Counted from the first letter of the stretch, positions 45,074-54,588 are shown. The stretch is DNA of 64,000 nucleotides from Pseudomonas jinjuensis (GCF_900103845.1 NZ_FNIJ01000006.1:124001-188000); one strand, 5' to 3'. The notes: generated from the letters alone by a model not told the origin. Program-made: numbers and translations.

Positions 45074-45772
45074 TCAGGCCAGGTCGGCAGCGATGGCCGC
45101 CAGCGCCGTGGCCGGATCGGTGGCCTGACTGATCGGGCGGCCGATCACCAGGTAGTCGGAGCCGGCGTCCAGCGCCTGGCGCGGAGTGAGGATACGGCGC
45201 TGGTCGTCCTGGGCGCTGCCGGCCGGACGGATGCCGGGAGTGACCAGTTGCAGCGCCGGGTGCGCCGCCTTCAGCGCCGGAGCTTCCTGCGCCGAGCAGA
45301 CCAGGCCGTCCAGCCCTGCCCTCTCAGCCAGTCCGGCCAGGCGCAGCACCTGTTCCTGCGGCTCGACGTCCAGGCCGATGCCGGCCAGGTCCTCGCGTTC
45401 CATGCTGGTCAGCACGGTCACGCCGATCAGCAGTGGCTTCTGGCCGTTGAGCGTATCGAGAGTCTCGCGGCAGGCGGCCATCATGCGCAGGCCGCCGGAG
45501 CAGTGCACGTTGACCATCCACACGCCCATCTCGGCGGCGGCCTTCACGGCCATCGCGGTGGTGTTGGGGATATCGTGGAATTTCAGGTCGAGGAACACCT
45601 CGAAGCCGCGCTTGCCCAGTTCCTCGACGATCGACGGACCGCAGCGGGTGAACAGTTCCTTGCCCACCTTGGCCCGGCACAGTTTCGGGTCCAGCCGGTC
45701 GGCCAGCGCCAGGGCGGCTTCGCGGGTGGGGAAATCCAGGGCGACGATGATCGGGGTCTGGCAGGCAGGCAT
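45074..45772 (-). CDS. pyrF: Orotidine 5'-phosphate decarboxylase
   Basis: The 232-residue enzyme makes UMP from OMP, last step of pyrimidine synthesis. Motifs: [14 protein letters not shown] with the active aspartate, [28 protein letters not shown] (catalytic Asp-Lys-Asp), and TPGIRPAG plus [12 protein letters not shown] for phosphate binding. ATG 45772 is used; the frame from 45811 adds residues not seen in the family. Confidence 0.95.
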   Translation of the reverse strand: MPACQTPIIVALDFPTREAALALADRLDPKLCRAKVGKELFTRCGPSIVEELGKRGFEVFLDLKFHDIPNTTAMAVKAAAEMGVWMVNVHCSGGLRMMAACRETLDTLNGQKPLLIGVTVLTSMEREDLAGIGLDVEPQEQVLRLAGLAERAGLDGLVCSAQEAPALKAAHPALQLVTPGIRPAGSAQDDQRRILTPRQALDAGSDYLVIGRPISQATDPATALAAIAADLA

Positions 45773-45861
45773 GATGGGCTCTCGCGGCGGCTCGGAAAAA
45801 TCGGCGCGCATTGTCGCAGAAATGCCGCCGCTGCCGTAGAGCCGGGCGGCGGATCAGCCGA

Positions 45862-46785
45862 TCAGGCGCTCAGCCGCGAGCGCAGGCGGCCGAGCATGCC
45901 GAGGAAGCTGCCGATCCTTTCCCGCTCCGGCAGCTCCGCCGGGATCTCCGCCAGCCGTGCCGGCGGCCGCTGCGGTTCGGCGCGCCACTGCCGGGTCTGC
46001 TCGGCGGCGGCCTTCAGGCCCTTCTCGAACAGGCCGCGGCGTACCGGCTTGGGCAGGTAGCGGAAGATCTGCGCCTGGTTGATCAGCGCCAGCAGCGCCT
46101 GGGTATCGCGGAACGGCGTGACCACCAGGCTGAGCAGGCGCGGATGGGCCTGGGCCAGCGACTTGAGCAGCGGCGCGGTGTCGTCGCCGGCCAGGGTCAG
46201 GTCGGTCACCAGCACGTCGACCTGCTTGCTGTTGAGCATGGCCAGCGCCTCGGCCAGGTTGCGCGCGCGCAGCAGGCGATGGCGGCCGGCGCTGCAGAAG
46301 TCGCTGACGCAGCCGAGGGTGTCGGCGTCGTCGTCGAGCAGCAGCACGGTCAGCGGCGCAACCAGCGGCGCGTAGGCGGTCGGCGGCGGCGGGCTCGCCA
46401 CGGGCTGGCGGCGCGTGGCGATTTCCGCCGCCTGGCGCAGGGTGAAGGACATTTCCTGCGGGTCCCAGGGCTTGGTCAGGTAGCGGAAGATGCCGCCGTC
46501 GTTCAGCGCTTCCACCGCCGCATCCAGGTCGGAATAGCCGGTCAGGAGGATGCGCAGGGTGTCCGGCGCCAGTTCGCGCGCCGCGGCCAGCAGTTCGGCG
46601 CCGCTCATCTGCGGCATGCGCTGGTCGCTGACGAGGATGTCCACCGGCTCGCTTCTCAGGCGTTCCAGGGCCTTGCGCGGGTCGCTCTCGACCAGCACCT
46701 GGTACTGCCGGCGGAATTGCAGCGCCAGGCTGCGGAGGATGCGTTCCTCGTCGTCGACGAAGAGGATGCGGACGGGCTGGCTCAT
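45862..46785 (-). CDS. Response regulator with two receiver domains
   Basis: A 307-residue protein with two receiver domains and no DNA-binding, GGDEF or HD-GYP output. The first (about residues 5-122) has VDDEERILRSLA and the phosphoaspartate in DILVSDQRMPQMSG; the second (about 145-265) has LLLDDDADTLG and VLVTDLTLAGDD. A proline-rich tail ends it. It lies two bases downstream of the CBS-containing histidine kinase and is its likely partner. Confidence 0.85.
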   Translation of the reverse strand: MSQPVRILFVDDEERILRSLALQFRRQYQVLVESDPRKALERLRSEPVDILVSDQRMPQMSGAELLAAARELAPDTLRILLTGYSDLDAAVEALNDGGIFRYLTKPWDPQEMSFTLRQAAEIATRRQPVASPPPPTAYAPLVAPLTVLLLDDDADTLGCVSDFCSAGRHRLLRARNLAEALAMLNSKQVDVLVTDLTLAGDDTAPLLKSLAQAHPRLLSLVVTPFRDTQALLALINQAQIFRYLPKPVRRGLFEKGLKAAAEQTRQWRAEPQRPPARLAEIPAELPERERIGSFLGMLGRLRSRLSA

Positions 46786-46787
46786 GT

Positions 46788-48059
46788 TCAGGCGCTCCGT
46801 TTCATGGCATCGGCCCGCTGCGCCAGCGGCAGGCTGATAAGGAATCGCGTACCGCGGCCGGGCGCGGAGGCGACGCGAATGCGGCCGCCGTGGTCCTGGA
46901 CGATCTTGTAACTGATCGACAGGCCGAGGCCGGTGCCCTGGCCGACGGGTTTGGTGGTGAAGAAGGGATCGAAGATGCGCCCGCGCACCTCCGCGCTCAT
47001 GCCCTTGCCGTCGTCCAGCACGGAAATGTGCACGGCCTGCGCGTCGGCCCAGGTCTTCACCTCGATGCGGCCGAAGCGCTCCATGGCCTGGGCGGCGTTG
47101 TTCAGCAGGTTGAGCAGGACCTGGTTGATCTGCGAGGGCGCGCAGGCGATGCGCGGCAGTTCGCCGAGCAGGGTGATCACCTCGGCGCGGTCCTTGACGT
47201 TGTTGCGGGCGATCAGCAGCGCGCTGCGCACGCATTCGTTGAGGTCGATTTCCTCGCTCATGGCGCGGTCCAGGCGGGCGAAATCCTTCAGCCCGCCGAC
47301 CAGCTCGCCGATCTGCCCGAGACCGAACTCGGTGTCGCCGAACAGCTGGTCGAGATCGCCGGCCAGGTGCTCCAGCGCCACTTCCTCGCGCAGGCGCCGC
47401 AGTTCCTCGGGAATGGCGGTTTCGTCGAGCAGGCGCGACTGGGTCTCCGCCAGGGCGAACAGCGGCAGGATCAGCTCGCGGAGCAGGCTGAGGTTGCTCT
47501 TCACGTAGCCCAGCGGGGTGTTCAGTTCGTGGGCGACGCCGGCGACCATCTGCCCGAGGGAGGCCATCTTCTCCGACTGCACCAGTTGCGCCTGGGACTC
47601 GCGCAGGTCGCGCAGCGCCTTGTGCAGCACCAGGTTGCGCTGGGAGATGCGCCGTTCCATGGCCTTCAGCAGATCGAGCACCGTGCCCAGGCCGAGGTAG
47701 CGACCAGCCTCGTCGACCAGCACGAAGTCCTCGGTGATCGGGTAGCTGAGCTGGCCAGTGACCTGCTGCGCCGCCTGTTCCAGGCTGGCGTCGCAGCGCA
47801 CCTGCAGCGGCGCCGGGTTCATCACGTCGCGCACCGGGCGGCGGCCCCACAGGTCGCGGCCGAAGCGCTGCATGAAGATGTTCTGCAGGGCGTAGCGGCT
47901 GACCAGCCCGAGCGGGACGCCATCCACGCCCACCACCGGCAGCGAGAGGATGGCGCGCTGTTCGGCGCTGAGCAGGCGGTCGGCCACCTCGCTGATGCTC
48001 AGCTCCGGCGCCAAGGGTTCGACCTTGCGCAGCAAGGTGTGAAGGGCGCTGGTGGTCAT
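46788..48059 (-). CDS. Sensor histidine kinase with N-terminal CBS domains
   Basis: A 423-residue kinase without membrane helices. The N-terminal 130 residues form a CBS pair (VADRLLSAEQRAILSLPVVGVDGVPLGLVSR and PITEDFVLVDEAGRYLGLGTVLDLL). A dimerisation domain follows with H in MVAGVAHELNTPLGYVKSN and then HATPase blocks NLLNNAAQAM, DDGKGM, GQGTGLGLSISYKI. CBS pairs sense nucleotides in other proteins, so this is a soluble sensor; its signal is unknown. ATG 48059 begins before the CBS. Confidence 0.9.
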   Translation of the reverse strand: MTTSALHTLLRKVEPLAPELSISEVADRLLSAEQRAILSLPVVGVDGVPLGLVSRYALQNIFMQRFGRDLWGRRPVRDVMNPAPLQVRCDASLEQAAQQVTGQLSYPITEDFVLVDEAGRYLGLGTVLDLLKAMERRISQRNLVLHKALRDLRESQAQLVQSEKMASLGQMVAGVAHELNTPLGYVKSNLSLLRELILPLFALAETQSRLLDETAIPEELRRLREEVALEHLAGDLDQLFGDTEFGLGQIGELVGGLKDFARLDRAMSEEIDLNECVRSALLIARNNVKDRAEVITLLGELPRIACAPSQINQVLLNLLNNAAQAMERFGRIEVKTWADAQAVHISVLDDGKGMSAEVRGRIFDPFFTTKPVGQGTGLGLSISYKIVQDHGGRIRVASAPGRGTRFLISLPLAQRADAMKRSA

Positions 48060-48193
48060 CGGCGATTCTCCGGTCGCGTGCTGAATGCGCGCCATTGAAC
48101 CAGCGTCAGATTGCCAGCATATGACAGCGACCAGCCTGACAAGCCGCCGCGACGGGGGTATGGTGAAGATTCCCGCCCCTGCTGGAGATTTCC

Positions 48194-48364
48194 ATGCCCT
48201 GGTACGCCTGGTTGATCATCATCCTCGCCTTGGGCTCCATCCTCGGCGCCCTGATGCTGCTGCGCGACACGGCGAAGAAACTGCCGCTGACCGAGGAGCA
48301 GCTCAAGCGCATCCACGAGCGCAATGCGGAAATGGACGCCAAGGAAGCCGAGGAAAAACGCTGA
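48194..48364 (+). CDS. Small membrane protein, DUF2897 family
   Basis: A 56-residue protein starting MPWYAWLIIILALGSILGALMLLR: one membrane helix (residues 4-23), then a charged helix KLPLTEEQLKRIHERNAEMDAKEAEEKR. This matches the DUF2897 family of short proteobacterial membrane proteins. GGAG at 48183-48186 precedes the ATG. Function unknown. Confidence 0.85.
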   Translation: MPWYAWLIIILALGSILGALMLLRDTAKKLPLTEEQLKRIHERNAEMDAKEAEEKR

Positions 48365-48470
48365 CGGACCGGCCGCCTGCCCGACCGCCAAGTCACTGAA
48401 TCACATACATTCCCGATGGTAATCGGGGCAGGAATTTGCCTAGACTGCGGCCTCCCGGATGGAGGAAACG

Positions 48471-49232
48471 ATGTTGAGGAAATTCCTGCCGCTGCTGCCT
48501 GTCCTCTTGTTGCTCAGCGGCTTCGCCCTCGGCCATACCCAGTTGCTGGGGCTGCTGATCGGGGCGTCGTACATCGTCTGGGTGCTCCATGGCGAGCGCC
48601 ACATTCCCTGGCTGCCGTGGTGGCTGGGCAGCCTGGCGTTCAGCCTGGCGCTGGCCGCCCACCTGCTGCCGGGCACCGCTTCCTGGACGCTGCTGCCGAT
48701 GCGCCAGCTCAGCCCCGACGCGCCGGCCTATGCGCTGCAACTGTCGTGGGACAAGGCGCTGGTTGGCGTCACCCTGCTGACCTGGTGGCTGCGCCGGCCG
48801 CCGGCGAGCGAATCGCCCTCCCCCGACTTCGCCCTGATCGCGGTGGTCACCACCCTCTTCACCATTCCGCTGCTGGCCGCCGCCACCGGCCTGGTGGTAT
48901 GGAACCCGAAATGGCCGCCGGGCTTCTGGCTGTGGATGGCGGTGAACCTGTGCGTGGTCTCGCTGGCCGAGGAAACGGTGTTCCGCGCGCTGCTGCAGAG
49001 CGTGCTGGTGCAGCGCCTGGGCGCGATCGGCGGGGTGCTTTCGGCCAGCGTGCTGTTCGGCCTGGTGCACCTGCCGATCAATCCGCTGTTCGCCGTGATC
49101 GCCACGTTCGCCGGCCTGGGCTACGGGCTGGCCTTCCATTTCAGCGGCCGGCTGTCGGTCGCGGTGCTGCTGCACGGGGCGGTGAACAGCCTGCACCTGC
49201 TGCTGTTCAGCTACCCGCTGCGGATCATGTGA
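48471..49232 (+). CDS. CPBP-family intramembrane metalloprotease
   Basis: A 253-residue protein with about eight helices and the CPBP (CAAX protease) motifs: SLAEETVFRALLQSVLV (EExxxR), VLFGLVHLPINPLF (His and Asn) and LLHGAVNSLHLLL (His). The four motifs suggest an active intramembrane protease. I use ATG 48471 because GGAGGA lies at 48461-48466; another ATG at 48459 would put that sequence inside the gene. The substrate is unknown. Confidence 0.85.
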   Translation: MLRKFLPLLPVLLLLSGFALGHTQLLGLLIGASYIVWVLHGERHIPWLPWWLGSLAFSLALAAHLLPGTASWTLLPMRQLSPDAPAYALQLSWDKALVGVTLLTWWLRRPPASESPSPDFALIAVVTTLFTIPLLAAATGLVVWNPKWPPGFWLWMAVNLCVVSLAEETVFRALLQSVLVQRLGAIGGVLSASVLFGLVHLPINPLFAVIATFAGLGYGLAFHFSGRLSVAVLLHGAVNSLHLLLFSYPLRIM

Positions 49233-49242
49233 GGGACGCGCG

Positions 49243-49905
49243 TCAGTCCTCGTCGCGCATGACCAGCAGCAGCGCCTGCTCGGCCAGCTGGTCGAGCGTC
49301 ATCGGCCCGTTGGGATGGAACCAGGTGATGGTCCAGGACAGCGCCCCGGTGAGGAAGCGCCGCAGGATGAACGGATCGCCCTGGCAGGCGCCGGCCACGC
49401 AGGCTTCCTCCAGCACGTCCAGCCACATCTGCTCGTAGATGTCGCGCAGGCCGAGGATGTATTCCTGGCCCTCGGGGGACAGCGAGCGCCATTCGTAGAC
49501 CAGCACGGTCATCGCCTCGCCGGTGCCGCCGATGATCGACTGCAGCTCGCAGCGGATCAGCGCCAGCATGCGCTCGCGCAGGGTCTCCGCCTCGGCGAGG
49601 GCGGCGCGCATCACTGCGGTGTTGTAGAGCACCGCCTCCTCCATCACCGAGCGGAGGATTTCGTCCTTGCTCTTGAAGTGATGAAAGATGCTGCCGGACT
49701 GGATGCCCACGGCGCTGGCCAGGTCGCGCACCGTGGTGCGCTCGTAGCCCTTGCTGCGGAACAGGTGCGCGGCGGTCTGCAGCAGCTTGCCACGGGGGCT
49801 TTCCGGATCGGTGATCTGTCCGTTAGCCACCATTTCCAGCATCACCTCGCGGGCTTTCTGGTCATCCACGCTCCCGACCTCCCCTTGTCCGGTCGACCTA
49901 TTCAT
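49243..49905 (-). CDS. atuR: TetR-family repressor AtuR
   Basis: A 220-residue TetR regulator with helix-turn-helix TTVRDLASAVGIQSGSIFHHFKSKDEILRS (about residues 50-80). It diverges from the atuABCDEF operon; in P. aeruginosa AtuR represses the cluster by binding two 13-bp inverted repeats in this gap and is released by citronellol or geraniol metabolites. ATG 49905 gives a normal length; a longer frame exists but begins in the operator region. Confidence 0.92.
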   Translation of the reverse strand: MNRSTGQGEVGSVDDQKAREVMLEMVANGQITDPESPRGKLLQTAAHLFRSKGYERTTVRDLASAVGIQSGSIFHHFKSKDEILRSVMEEAVLYNTAVMRAALAEAETLRERMLALIRCELQSIIGGTGEAMTVLVYEWRSLSPEGQEYILGLRDIYEQMWLDVLEEACVAGACQGDPFILRRFLTGALSWTITWFHPNGPMTLDQLAEQALLLVMRDED

Positions 49906-49927
49906 GACGATTGTCAGGATCGTCACG

Positions 49928-49959
49928 CAAGTGCTTGTGCATACAAATGAAATGTATGC
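49928..49959. promoter_or_regulatory. AtuR operator candidate 1
   Basis: CAAGTGCTTG (49928-49937) is followed by the perfect inverted repeat GCATACA (49939-49945) / TGTATGC (49953-49959). The site lies near the atuR start. It resembles operator 2, and two inverted repeats are known as AtuR binding sites in P. aeruginosa. Confidence 0.6.
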
Positions 49960-50018
49960 CGGCGCGCCCACCCGGGCAAGCGCCACTATGCTGATGGTAA
50001 TATCAGTGGCACTTCCCA

Positions 50019-50036
50019 ACCAAGCGCTTGCTTGGT
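50019..50036. promoter_or_regulatory. AtuR operator candidate 2
   Basis: ACCAAGC-GCTT-GCTTGGT: 7-base arms, perfect. Its core CAAGCGCTTG is shared, with one change, with the first site. It lies about 38 bases upstream of the atuA ATG, so bound repressor would block initiation. Confidence 0.7.
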
Positions 50037-50073
50037 ATGTTCCGCACATCCTATCACGCAACGGACCGGAACA

Positions 50074-51861
50074 ATGACCAGAACCGTGCGCATCGGCTGT
50101 GCCTCCGCCTTCTGGGGCGATACCTCGACCGCCGCCGCCCAGCTGGTGCGCGGCGCCGAGCTGGACTACCTGGTGTTCGACTACCTGGCCGAGATCACCA
50201 TGTCGATCATGGCCGGCGCCAGGCTGAAGCAGGCGGACGCCGGCTACGCCACCGATTTCGTCGAAGTCCTCGCTCCCCTTCTGTCAGAGATCGCCGCGAA
50301 GAACATCCGCGTCATCAGCAATGCCGGCGGGGTCAATCCGCAGGCCTGCGCCGCCGCGCTGTCCGCTGCCTGTGCGAAGGCCGGCGTCGCGCTGAAGATC
50401 GCCGTGCTGGTCGGCGACGACCTGCTGCCGCGCCTCGGCGAACTCTCCGGCAGCGTGGAAATGTTCAGCGGCGAGCCGCTGCCGCCGGTGTGCGTATCGG
50501 CCAACGCCTACCTCGGCGCGCCGGGCATCGCCGAGGCGCTGAGGCTCGGCGCGGACATCGTCATCACCGGCCGGGTGGTGGACAGCGCGGTGGTCAGCGC
50601 CGCCCTGGTGCACGAATTCGGCTGGGCCTGGGACGACTACGACCGGTTGGCCCAGGCCGCACTCGCCGGGCACATCATCGAATGCGGCGCGCAGTGCACC
50701 GGCGGCAACTTCACCGACTGGGAACAGGTGCCGGACTACGAGCACATCGGCTTCCCCGTCGTCGAGGTGGAGGCAGACGGCCGCTTCATCGTCACCAAGC
50801 CGGCCGGCTCCGGCGGGCTGGTCACGCCGCTGAGCGTGGGCGAGCAGATGCTCTACGAGATCGGCGACCCGCGCGCCTACATGCTGCCGGACGTGGTCTG
50901 CGATTTCACCAACGTGCGCCTTCGGCAGGCCGGCGCCGACCGGGTCAGCATCGAGGGCGCCCGCGGCCTGGCGCCGACCGGCCAGTACAAGGTCAGCGCC
51001 ACCTGGCCGGACGGCTTCCGCTGCACCGCCAGTTGCCTGATCGCCGGCATCGACGCGGTGAAGAAGGCCGAGCGGGTCAGCCGGGCGATCATCGCCAGGA
51101 CCGGCGAAATGCTCGCCGAGCGCGGCTGGGGACCCTACCGCGAGGTGAACGTTGAACTGCTCGGCAGCGAGGCGACCTACGGCCCCCACGGCCGCCGCCA
51201 CGACAGCCGCGAGGTGGTGGTGAAGATCGCCGTGCGCCACGCCCGCAAGGAGGCGCTGGCGCTGTTCTCCCGCGAGATCGCCCAGGCCGCCACCGGCATG
51301 GCGCCGGGCCTGACCGGCATCGTCGGCGGGCGTCCGGCGGTGAGCCCGGTGATCCGGCTGTTCTCCTTCCTGGTGGACAAGCAGCGGTGCGCGCTCGCCG
51401 TGGAACTGGATGGCCAGTCGCATCCGGTGAACCTGCCGCCGCTGGCGCATTTCGACCCTGCCGATCTCGCCGAAGCCGCCCGGCCGCCGAAGACCGAACA
51501 GCCGGCCAGCGCCAGCGTGCCGCTGGTGAAGCTGGCGGTGGCGCGTTCCGGCGACAAGGGCAATCACAGCAATATCGGCGTGATGGCGCGCCGGCCGGAA
51601 TACCTGCCGTGGATCGCCGAGGCGCTGGGCGAAGGCGCGGTGGCGGACTGGATGCAGCACCTGCTCGATCCGGTGACCGGGCGCGTCAGCCGCTGGTACC
51701 TGCCGGGCACGCACAGCCTGAACTTCCTGCTGGAAAACGCCCTGGGCGGCGGCGGCATCGCCAGCCTGCGCATCGACCCGCAAGGCAAGGCCTTCGCCCA
51801 GCAGTTGCTGGAGTTCCCGGTGGCGGTGCCGCAAGCCATCGCCGATGAAGTGAACCCGTAG
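50074..51861 (+). CDS. atuA: Acyclic terpene utilisation protein AtuA (DUF1446)
   Basis: A 595-residue protein of the AtuA/DUF1446 family: it starts [17 protein letters not shown], then [17 protein letters not shown] and [18 protein letters not shown]. It is required for citronellol and geraniol use in P. aeruginosa, but the reaction is not known. ATG 50074 with ACGGACCGGA upstream. Its TAG stop (51859-51861) lies inside a REP element, so the insertion of that element may have set the present C-terminus. Confidence 0.92.
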   Translation: MTRTVRIGCASAFWGDTSTAAAQLVRGAELDYLVFDYLAEITMSIMAGARLKQADAGYATDFVEVLAPLLSEIAAKNIRVISNAGGVNPQACAAALSAACAKAGVALKIAVLVGDDLLPRLGELSGSVEMFSGEPLPPVCVSANAYLGAPGIAEALRLGADIVITGRVVDSAVVSAALVHEFGWAWDDYDRLAQAALAGHIIECGAQCTGGNFTDWEQVPDYEHIGFPVVEVEADGRFIVTKPAGSGGLVTPLSVGEQMLYEIGDPRAYMLPDVVCDFTNVRLRQAGADRVSIEGARGLAPTGQYKVSATWPDGFRCTASCLIAGIDAVKKAERVSRAIIARTGEMLAERGWGPYREVNVELLGSEATYGPHGRRHDSREVVVKIAVRHARKEALALFSREIAQAATGMAPGLTGIVGGRPAVSPVIRLFSFLVDKQRCALAVELDGQSHPVNLPPLAHFDPADLAEAARPPKTEQPASASVPLVKLAVARSGDKGNHSNIGVMARRPEYLPWIAEALGEGAVADWMQHLLDPVTGRVSRWYLPGTHSLNFLLENALGGGGIASLRIDPQGKAFAQQLLEFPVAVPQAIADEVNP

Positions 51862-52053
51862 GAGCGAGCTTGCTCGCGAACGCTTTTTGCCGGATGCAAT
51901 GGCGCCAGGCGGTTCGCGAGCAAGCTCGCTCCTACAAAAAAAGCAGCGCAAGGACGCGGGAGCAGCACGAGCCTGTAGGAGCCAGCTTGCTGGCGATCGT
52001 GTTCCCCAGCGACCACCGTGCCAGACGGTATCGCGAGCAAGCTCGCTCCTACA
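51858..52053. repeat. Four REP elements between atuA and atuB
   Basis: A perfect inverted pair, GTAGGAGCGAGCTTGCTCGC (51858-) and its complement ending CGCTCCTAC at 51935, is followed by a related pair at 51974-51999 and 52032-52053. Both pairs have TGTAGGAGC ends and a GAGCAAGCTC core. The repeats fill most of the 231-base gap, otherwise unusual in this operon. Confidence 0.92.
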
Positions 52054-52092
52054 AAGAGCGGTGCCATGAATAACCGGAGGACGACAACCACA

Positions 52093-52968
52093 ATGCACTA
52101 CGACTCCATCTACAAACCCGGCCTGTTCGCCGGGCAGACCATCCTCGTCACCGGCGGCGGCAGCGGCATCGGCCGTTGCACCGCGCATGAACTGGCGGCC
52201 CTCGGCGCCCATGTGGTGCTGGTGGGGCGCAATGCGGAGAAGCTGGAGAAGACCGCCGGAGAGATCGTCGAGGACGGCGGCAGCGTCAGCTGGCACGCCT
52301 GCGACATCCGCGACGAGGAAGCGGTGAAGGCGCTGGTCGCCACGCTCGTCGCCGAGCACGGGACCATCCATCACCTGGTCAACAACGCCGGCGGCCAGTT
52401 CCCCGCCCCGCTCGCCTCGATCAGCCAGAAGGGCTTCGAGACCGTGGTGCGCACCAACCTGGTCGGCGGCTTCCTCATGGCCCGCGAGGTGTTCAACCAG
52501 AGCATGAGCAAGACCGGCGGCAGCATCGTCAACATGCTCGCCGACATGTGGGGCGGCATGCCCGGCATGGGCCACTCCGGCGCGGCCCGCGCGGGGATGG
52601 AGAACTTCACCAGGACCGCCGCCGTGGAATGGGGCCATGCCGGGGTACGGGTGAACGCCGTGGCGCCGGGCTGGATCGCCTCCAGCGGCATGGACACCTA
52701 CGAAGGCGCGTTCAAGGCGGTGATCCCGACCCTGCGCGAAAGCGTGCCGCTCAAGCGCATCGGCACGGAATCGGAAGTGGCCGCGGCCATCGTCTTCCTG
52801 CTCTCCCCCGGCGCCGCCTTCATCAGCGGCAATACCATCCGCATCGACGGCGCCGCCAGCCAGGGCAGCCGCGCCTTCCCGCTGGCGAAAGGCAAGCCGG
52901 GGCAGAGCCGCTCGTACAACGGCTTCCACCGCGCCTACCTGCCCGACGTGCTGAAGGATCAGGAGTAA
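52093..52968 (+). CDS. atuB: Short-chain dehydrogenase AtuB, PECR/DECR-like
   Basis: A 291-residue SDR with NAD(P) motif ILVTGGGSGIGRCTAHELA and NNAGGQFPAP. The active site reads GMGHSGAARAGMENF, with His and Arg in the place of the usual Tyr-x-x-x-Lys. This is the pattern of peroxisomal trans-2-enoyl-CoA reductases, and the protein may act on an enoyl-CoA. In P. aeruginosa AtuB is required for the pathway, with an uncertain role. GGAGG at 52076-52080 lies 12 bases before the ATG. Confidence 0.9.
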   Translation: MHYDSIYKPGLFAGQTILVTGGGSGIGRCTAHELAALGAHVVLVGRNAEKLEKTAGEIVEDGGSVSWHACDIRDEEAVKALVATLVAEHGTIHHLVNNAGGQFPAPLASISQKGFETVVRTNLVGGFLMAREVFNQSMSKTGGSIVNMLADMWGGMPGMGHSGAARAGMENFTRTAAVEWGHAGVRVNAVAPGWIASSGMDTYEGAFKAVIPTLRESVPLKRIGTESEVAAAIVFLLSPGAAFISGNTIRIDGAASQGSRAFPLAKGKPGQSRSYNGFHRAYLPDVLKDQE

Positions 52969-52971
52969 CCC

Positions 52972-54588
52972 ATGGCGGTCATCCAGTCGCAGATCGACAT
53001 CCACGGCGACGACTTCGCCCGCAACCGCGAGGCCATGCTCGCCGCCATCGCCGGTTTCCGCGAAGTCGAGCAGAAGGTGCTGGACACCGCCGCCGCGGCC
53101 AGGGCGAAGTTCGAACGGCGCGGCCAGCTGCTGCCGCGCGAGCGTCTGAACCTGCTGCTCGACCCCGGCGCGCCCTTCCTCGAACTCTGCTCGCTGGCCG
53201 GCTACAAGCTGCACGACGACAAGGACGGCACCCAGGCCGGCGGCGGCATCATCGCCGGCATCGGCTACGTCGCCGGGGTGCGCTGCCTGGTGACGGCCAG
53301 CAACAGCGCGATCAAGGGCGGGACCATTTCGCCCAGCGGGCTGAAGAAGACCCTGCGCCTGCAGCAGATCGCCCTGGAGAACAAACTGCCGTTGATCGCG
53401 CTGACCGAAAGCGGCGGCGCCAATCTCAACTACGCGGCGGAAATCTTCGTCGAGGGCGCGCGCGGTTTCGCCAACCAGGCGCGACTGTCCGCCGCCGGGA
53501 TTCCGCAGGTCACCGTGGTGCACGGTTCCAGCACCGCCGGCGGGGCCTACCAGCCGGGGCTGTCGGACTACGTGGTGGTGGTGCGCGGCAAGGCGAAGAT
53601 GTTCCTCGCCGGCCCGCCGCTGCTGAAGGCCGCCACCGGCGAGGTCGCCACGGAAGAGGAACTGGGCGGCGCCGAACTGCACGCGCAGGTCGCCGGCACC
53701 GCCGAGTACCTGGCAGAGAACGATGCCGACGGCCTGCGCCAGGCCCGCGAGATCGTCGCCATGCTGCCGTGGAATGCGCAGCTGCCGGTGCGTCCGCAGA
53801 AGACCTGGCGCGAGCCGCTGTACCCGGCGGAGGAACTGGCCGGCGTGGTCCCGGCCGATGCGAAGAAGCCCTACGACGTGCGCGAGATCGTCGCGCGCAT
53901 CGCCGATGGCTCGGAGTTCCTCGACTTCAAGAACGAGTTCGACAGCCAGACGGTCTGCGGCCACCTGCGCATCGAAGGCCAGCCCTGCGGCCTGATCGGC
54001 AACAACGGCCCGATCACCCCGCAAGGCGCGGCCAAGGCGGCGCAGTTCATCCAGCTCTGCGAGCAGAGCGCCACGCCGCTGCTGTTCCTGCACAACACCA
54101 CCGGCTTCATGGTCGGCACCGAGGCCGAGCGCAACGGCGTGATCAAGCACGGTTCGAAGATGATCCAGGCGGTGGCCAACGCCCGCGTGCCCAAGCTGAC
54201 CCTGGTGGTCGGCGGCTCCTACGGCGCCGGCAACTACGCCATGTGCGGCCGCGGCCTCGATCCGCGCTTCATCTTCGCCTGGCCGAACAGCCGCACTGCG
54301 GTGATGGGCGGCGCCCAGGCCGGCAAGGTGCTGCGCATCGTCGCCGAGGAAAAGCAGGAAAAGGACGGCAAGGCGGCAGACCCGAAGATGCTCGACATGC
54401 TCGAGCAGATGACCGCGCAGAAGCTCGACAGCCAGTCCACCGCGCTGTACGGCACCGCCAGCCTGTGGGACGACGGCCTGATCGACCCGCGTGACACGCG
54501 CCGGCTGCTCGGCTATCTGCTGGATATCTGCGCCGAGGCGGAGATCCGCCCGCTGCGCGGCAACAGCTTCGGCGTCGCACGATTCTGA
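52972..54588 (+). CDS. atuC: Geranyl-CoA carboxylase beta (carboxyltransferase) subunit AtuC
   Basis: The 538-residue carboxyltransferase moves CO2 from biotin to geranyl-CoA. Domain signs: an N-terminal half with ALTESGGANLNYAAEIF and VHGSSTAGGAYQPGLSD, and a C-terminal half with NNGPITPQGAAKAAQFIQLC, FLHNTTGFMVG and LVVGGSYGAGNYAMCGR. It is very like methylcrotonyl-CoA carboxylase beta; position in the atu cluster is what identifies it as geranyl-specific. It begins three bases after atuB. The biotin partner is AtuF. Confidence 0.92.
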   Translation: MAVIQSQIDIHGDDFARNREAMLAAIAGFREVEQKVLDTAAAARAKFERRGQLLPRERLNLLLDPGAPFLELCSLAGYKLHDDKDGTQAGGGIIAGIGYVAGVRCLVTASNSAIKGGTISPSGLKKTLRLQQIALENKLPLIALTESGGANLNYAAEIFVEGARGFANQARLSAAGIPQVTVVHGSSTAGGAYQPGLSDYVVVVRGKAKMFLAGPPLLKAATGEVATEEELGGAELHAQVAGTAEYLAENDADGLRQAREIVAMLPWNAQLPVRPQKTWREPLYPAEELAGVVPADAKKPYDVREIVARIADGSEFLDFKNEFDSQTVCGHLRIEGQPCGLIGNNGPITPQGAAKAAQFIQLCEQSATPLLFLHNTTGFMVGTEAERNGVIKHGSKMIQAVANARVPKLTLVVGGSYGAGNYAMCGRGLDPRFIFAWPNSRTAVMGGAQAGKVLRIVAEEKQEKDGKAADPKMLDMLEQMTAQKLDSQSTALYGTASLWDDGLIDPRDTRRLLGYLLDICAEAEIRPLRGNSFGVARF

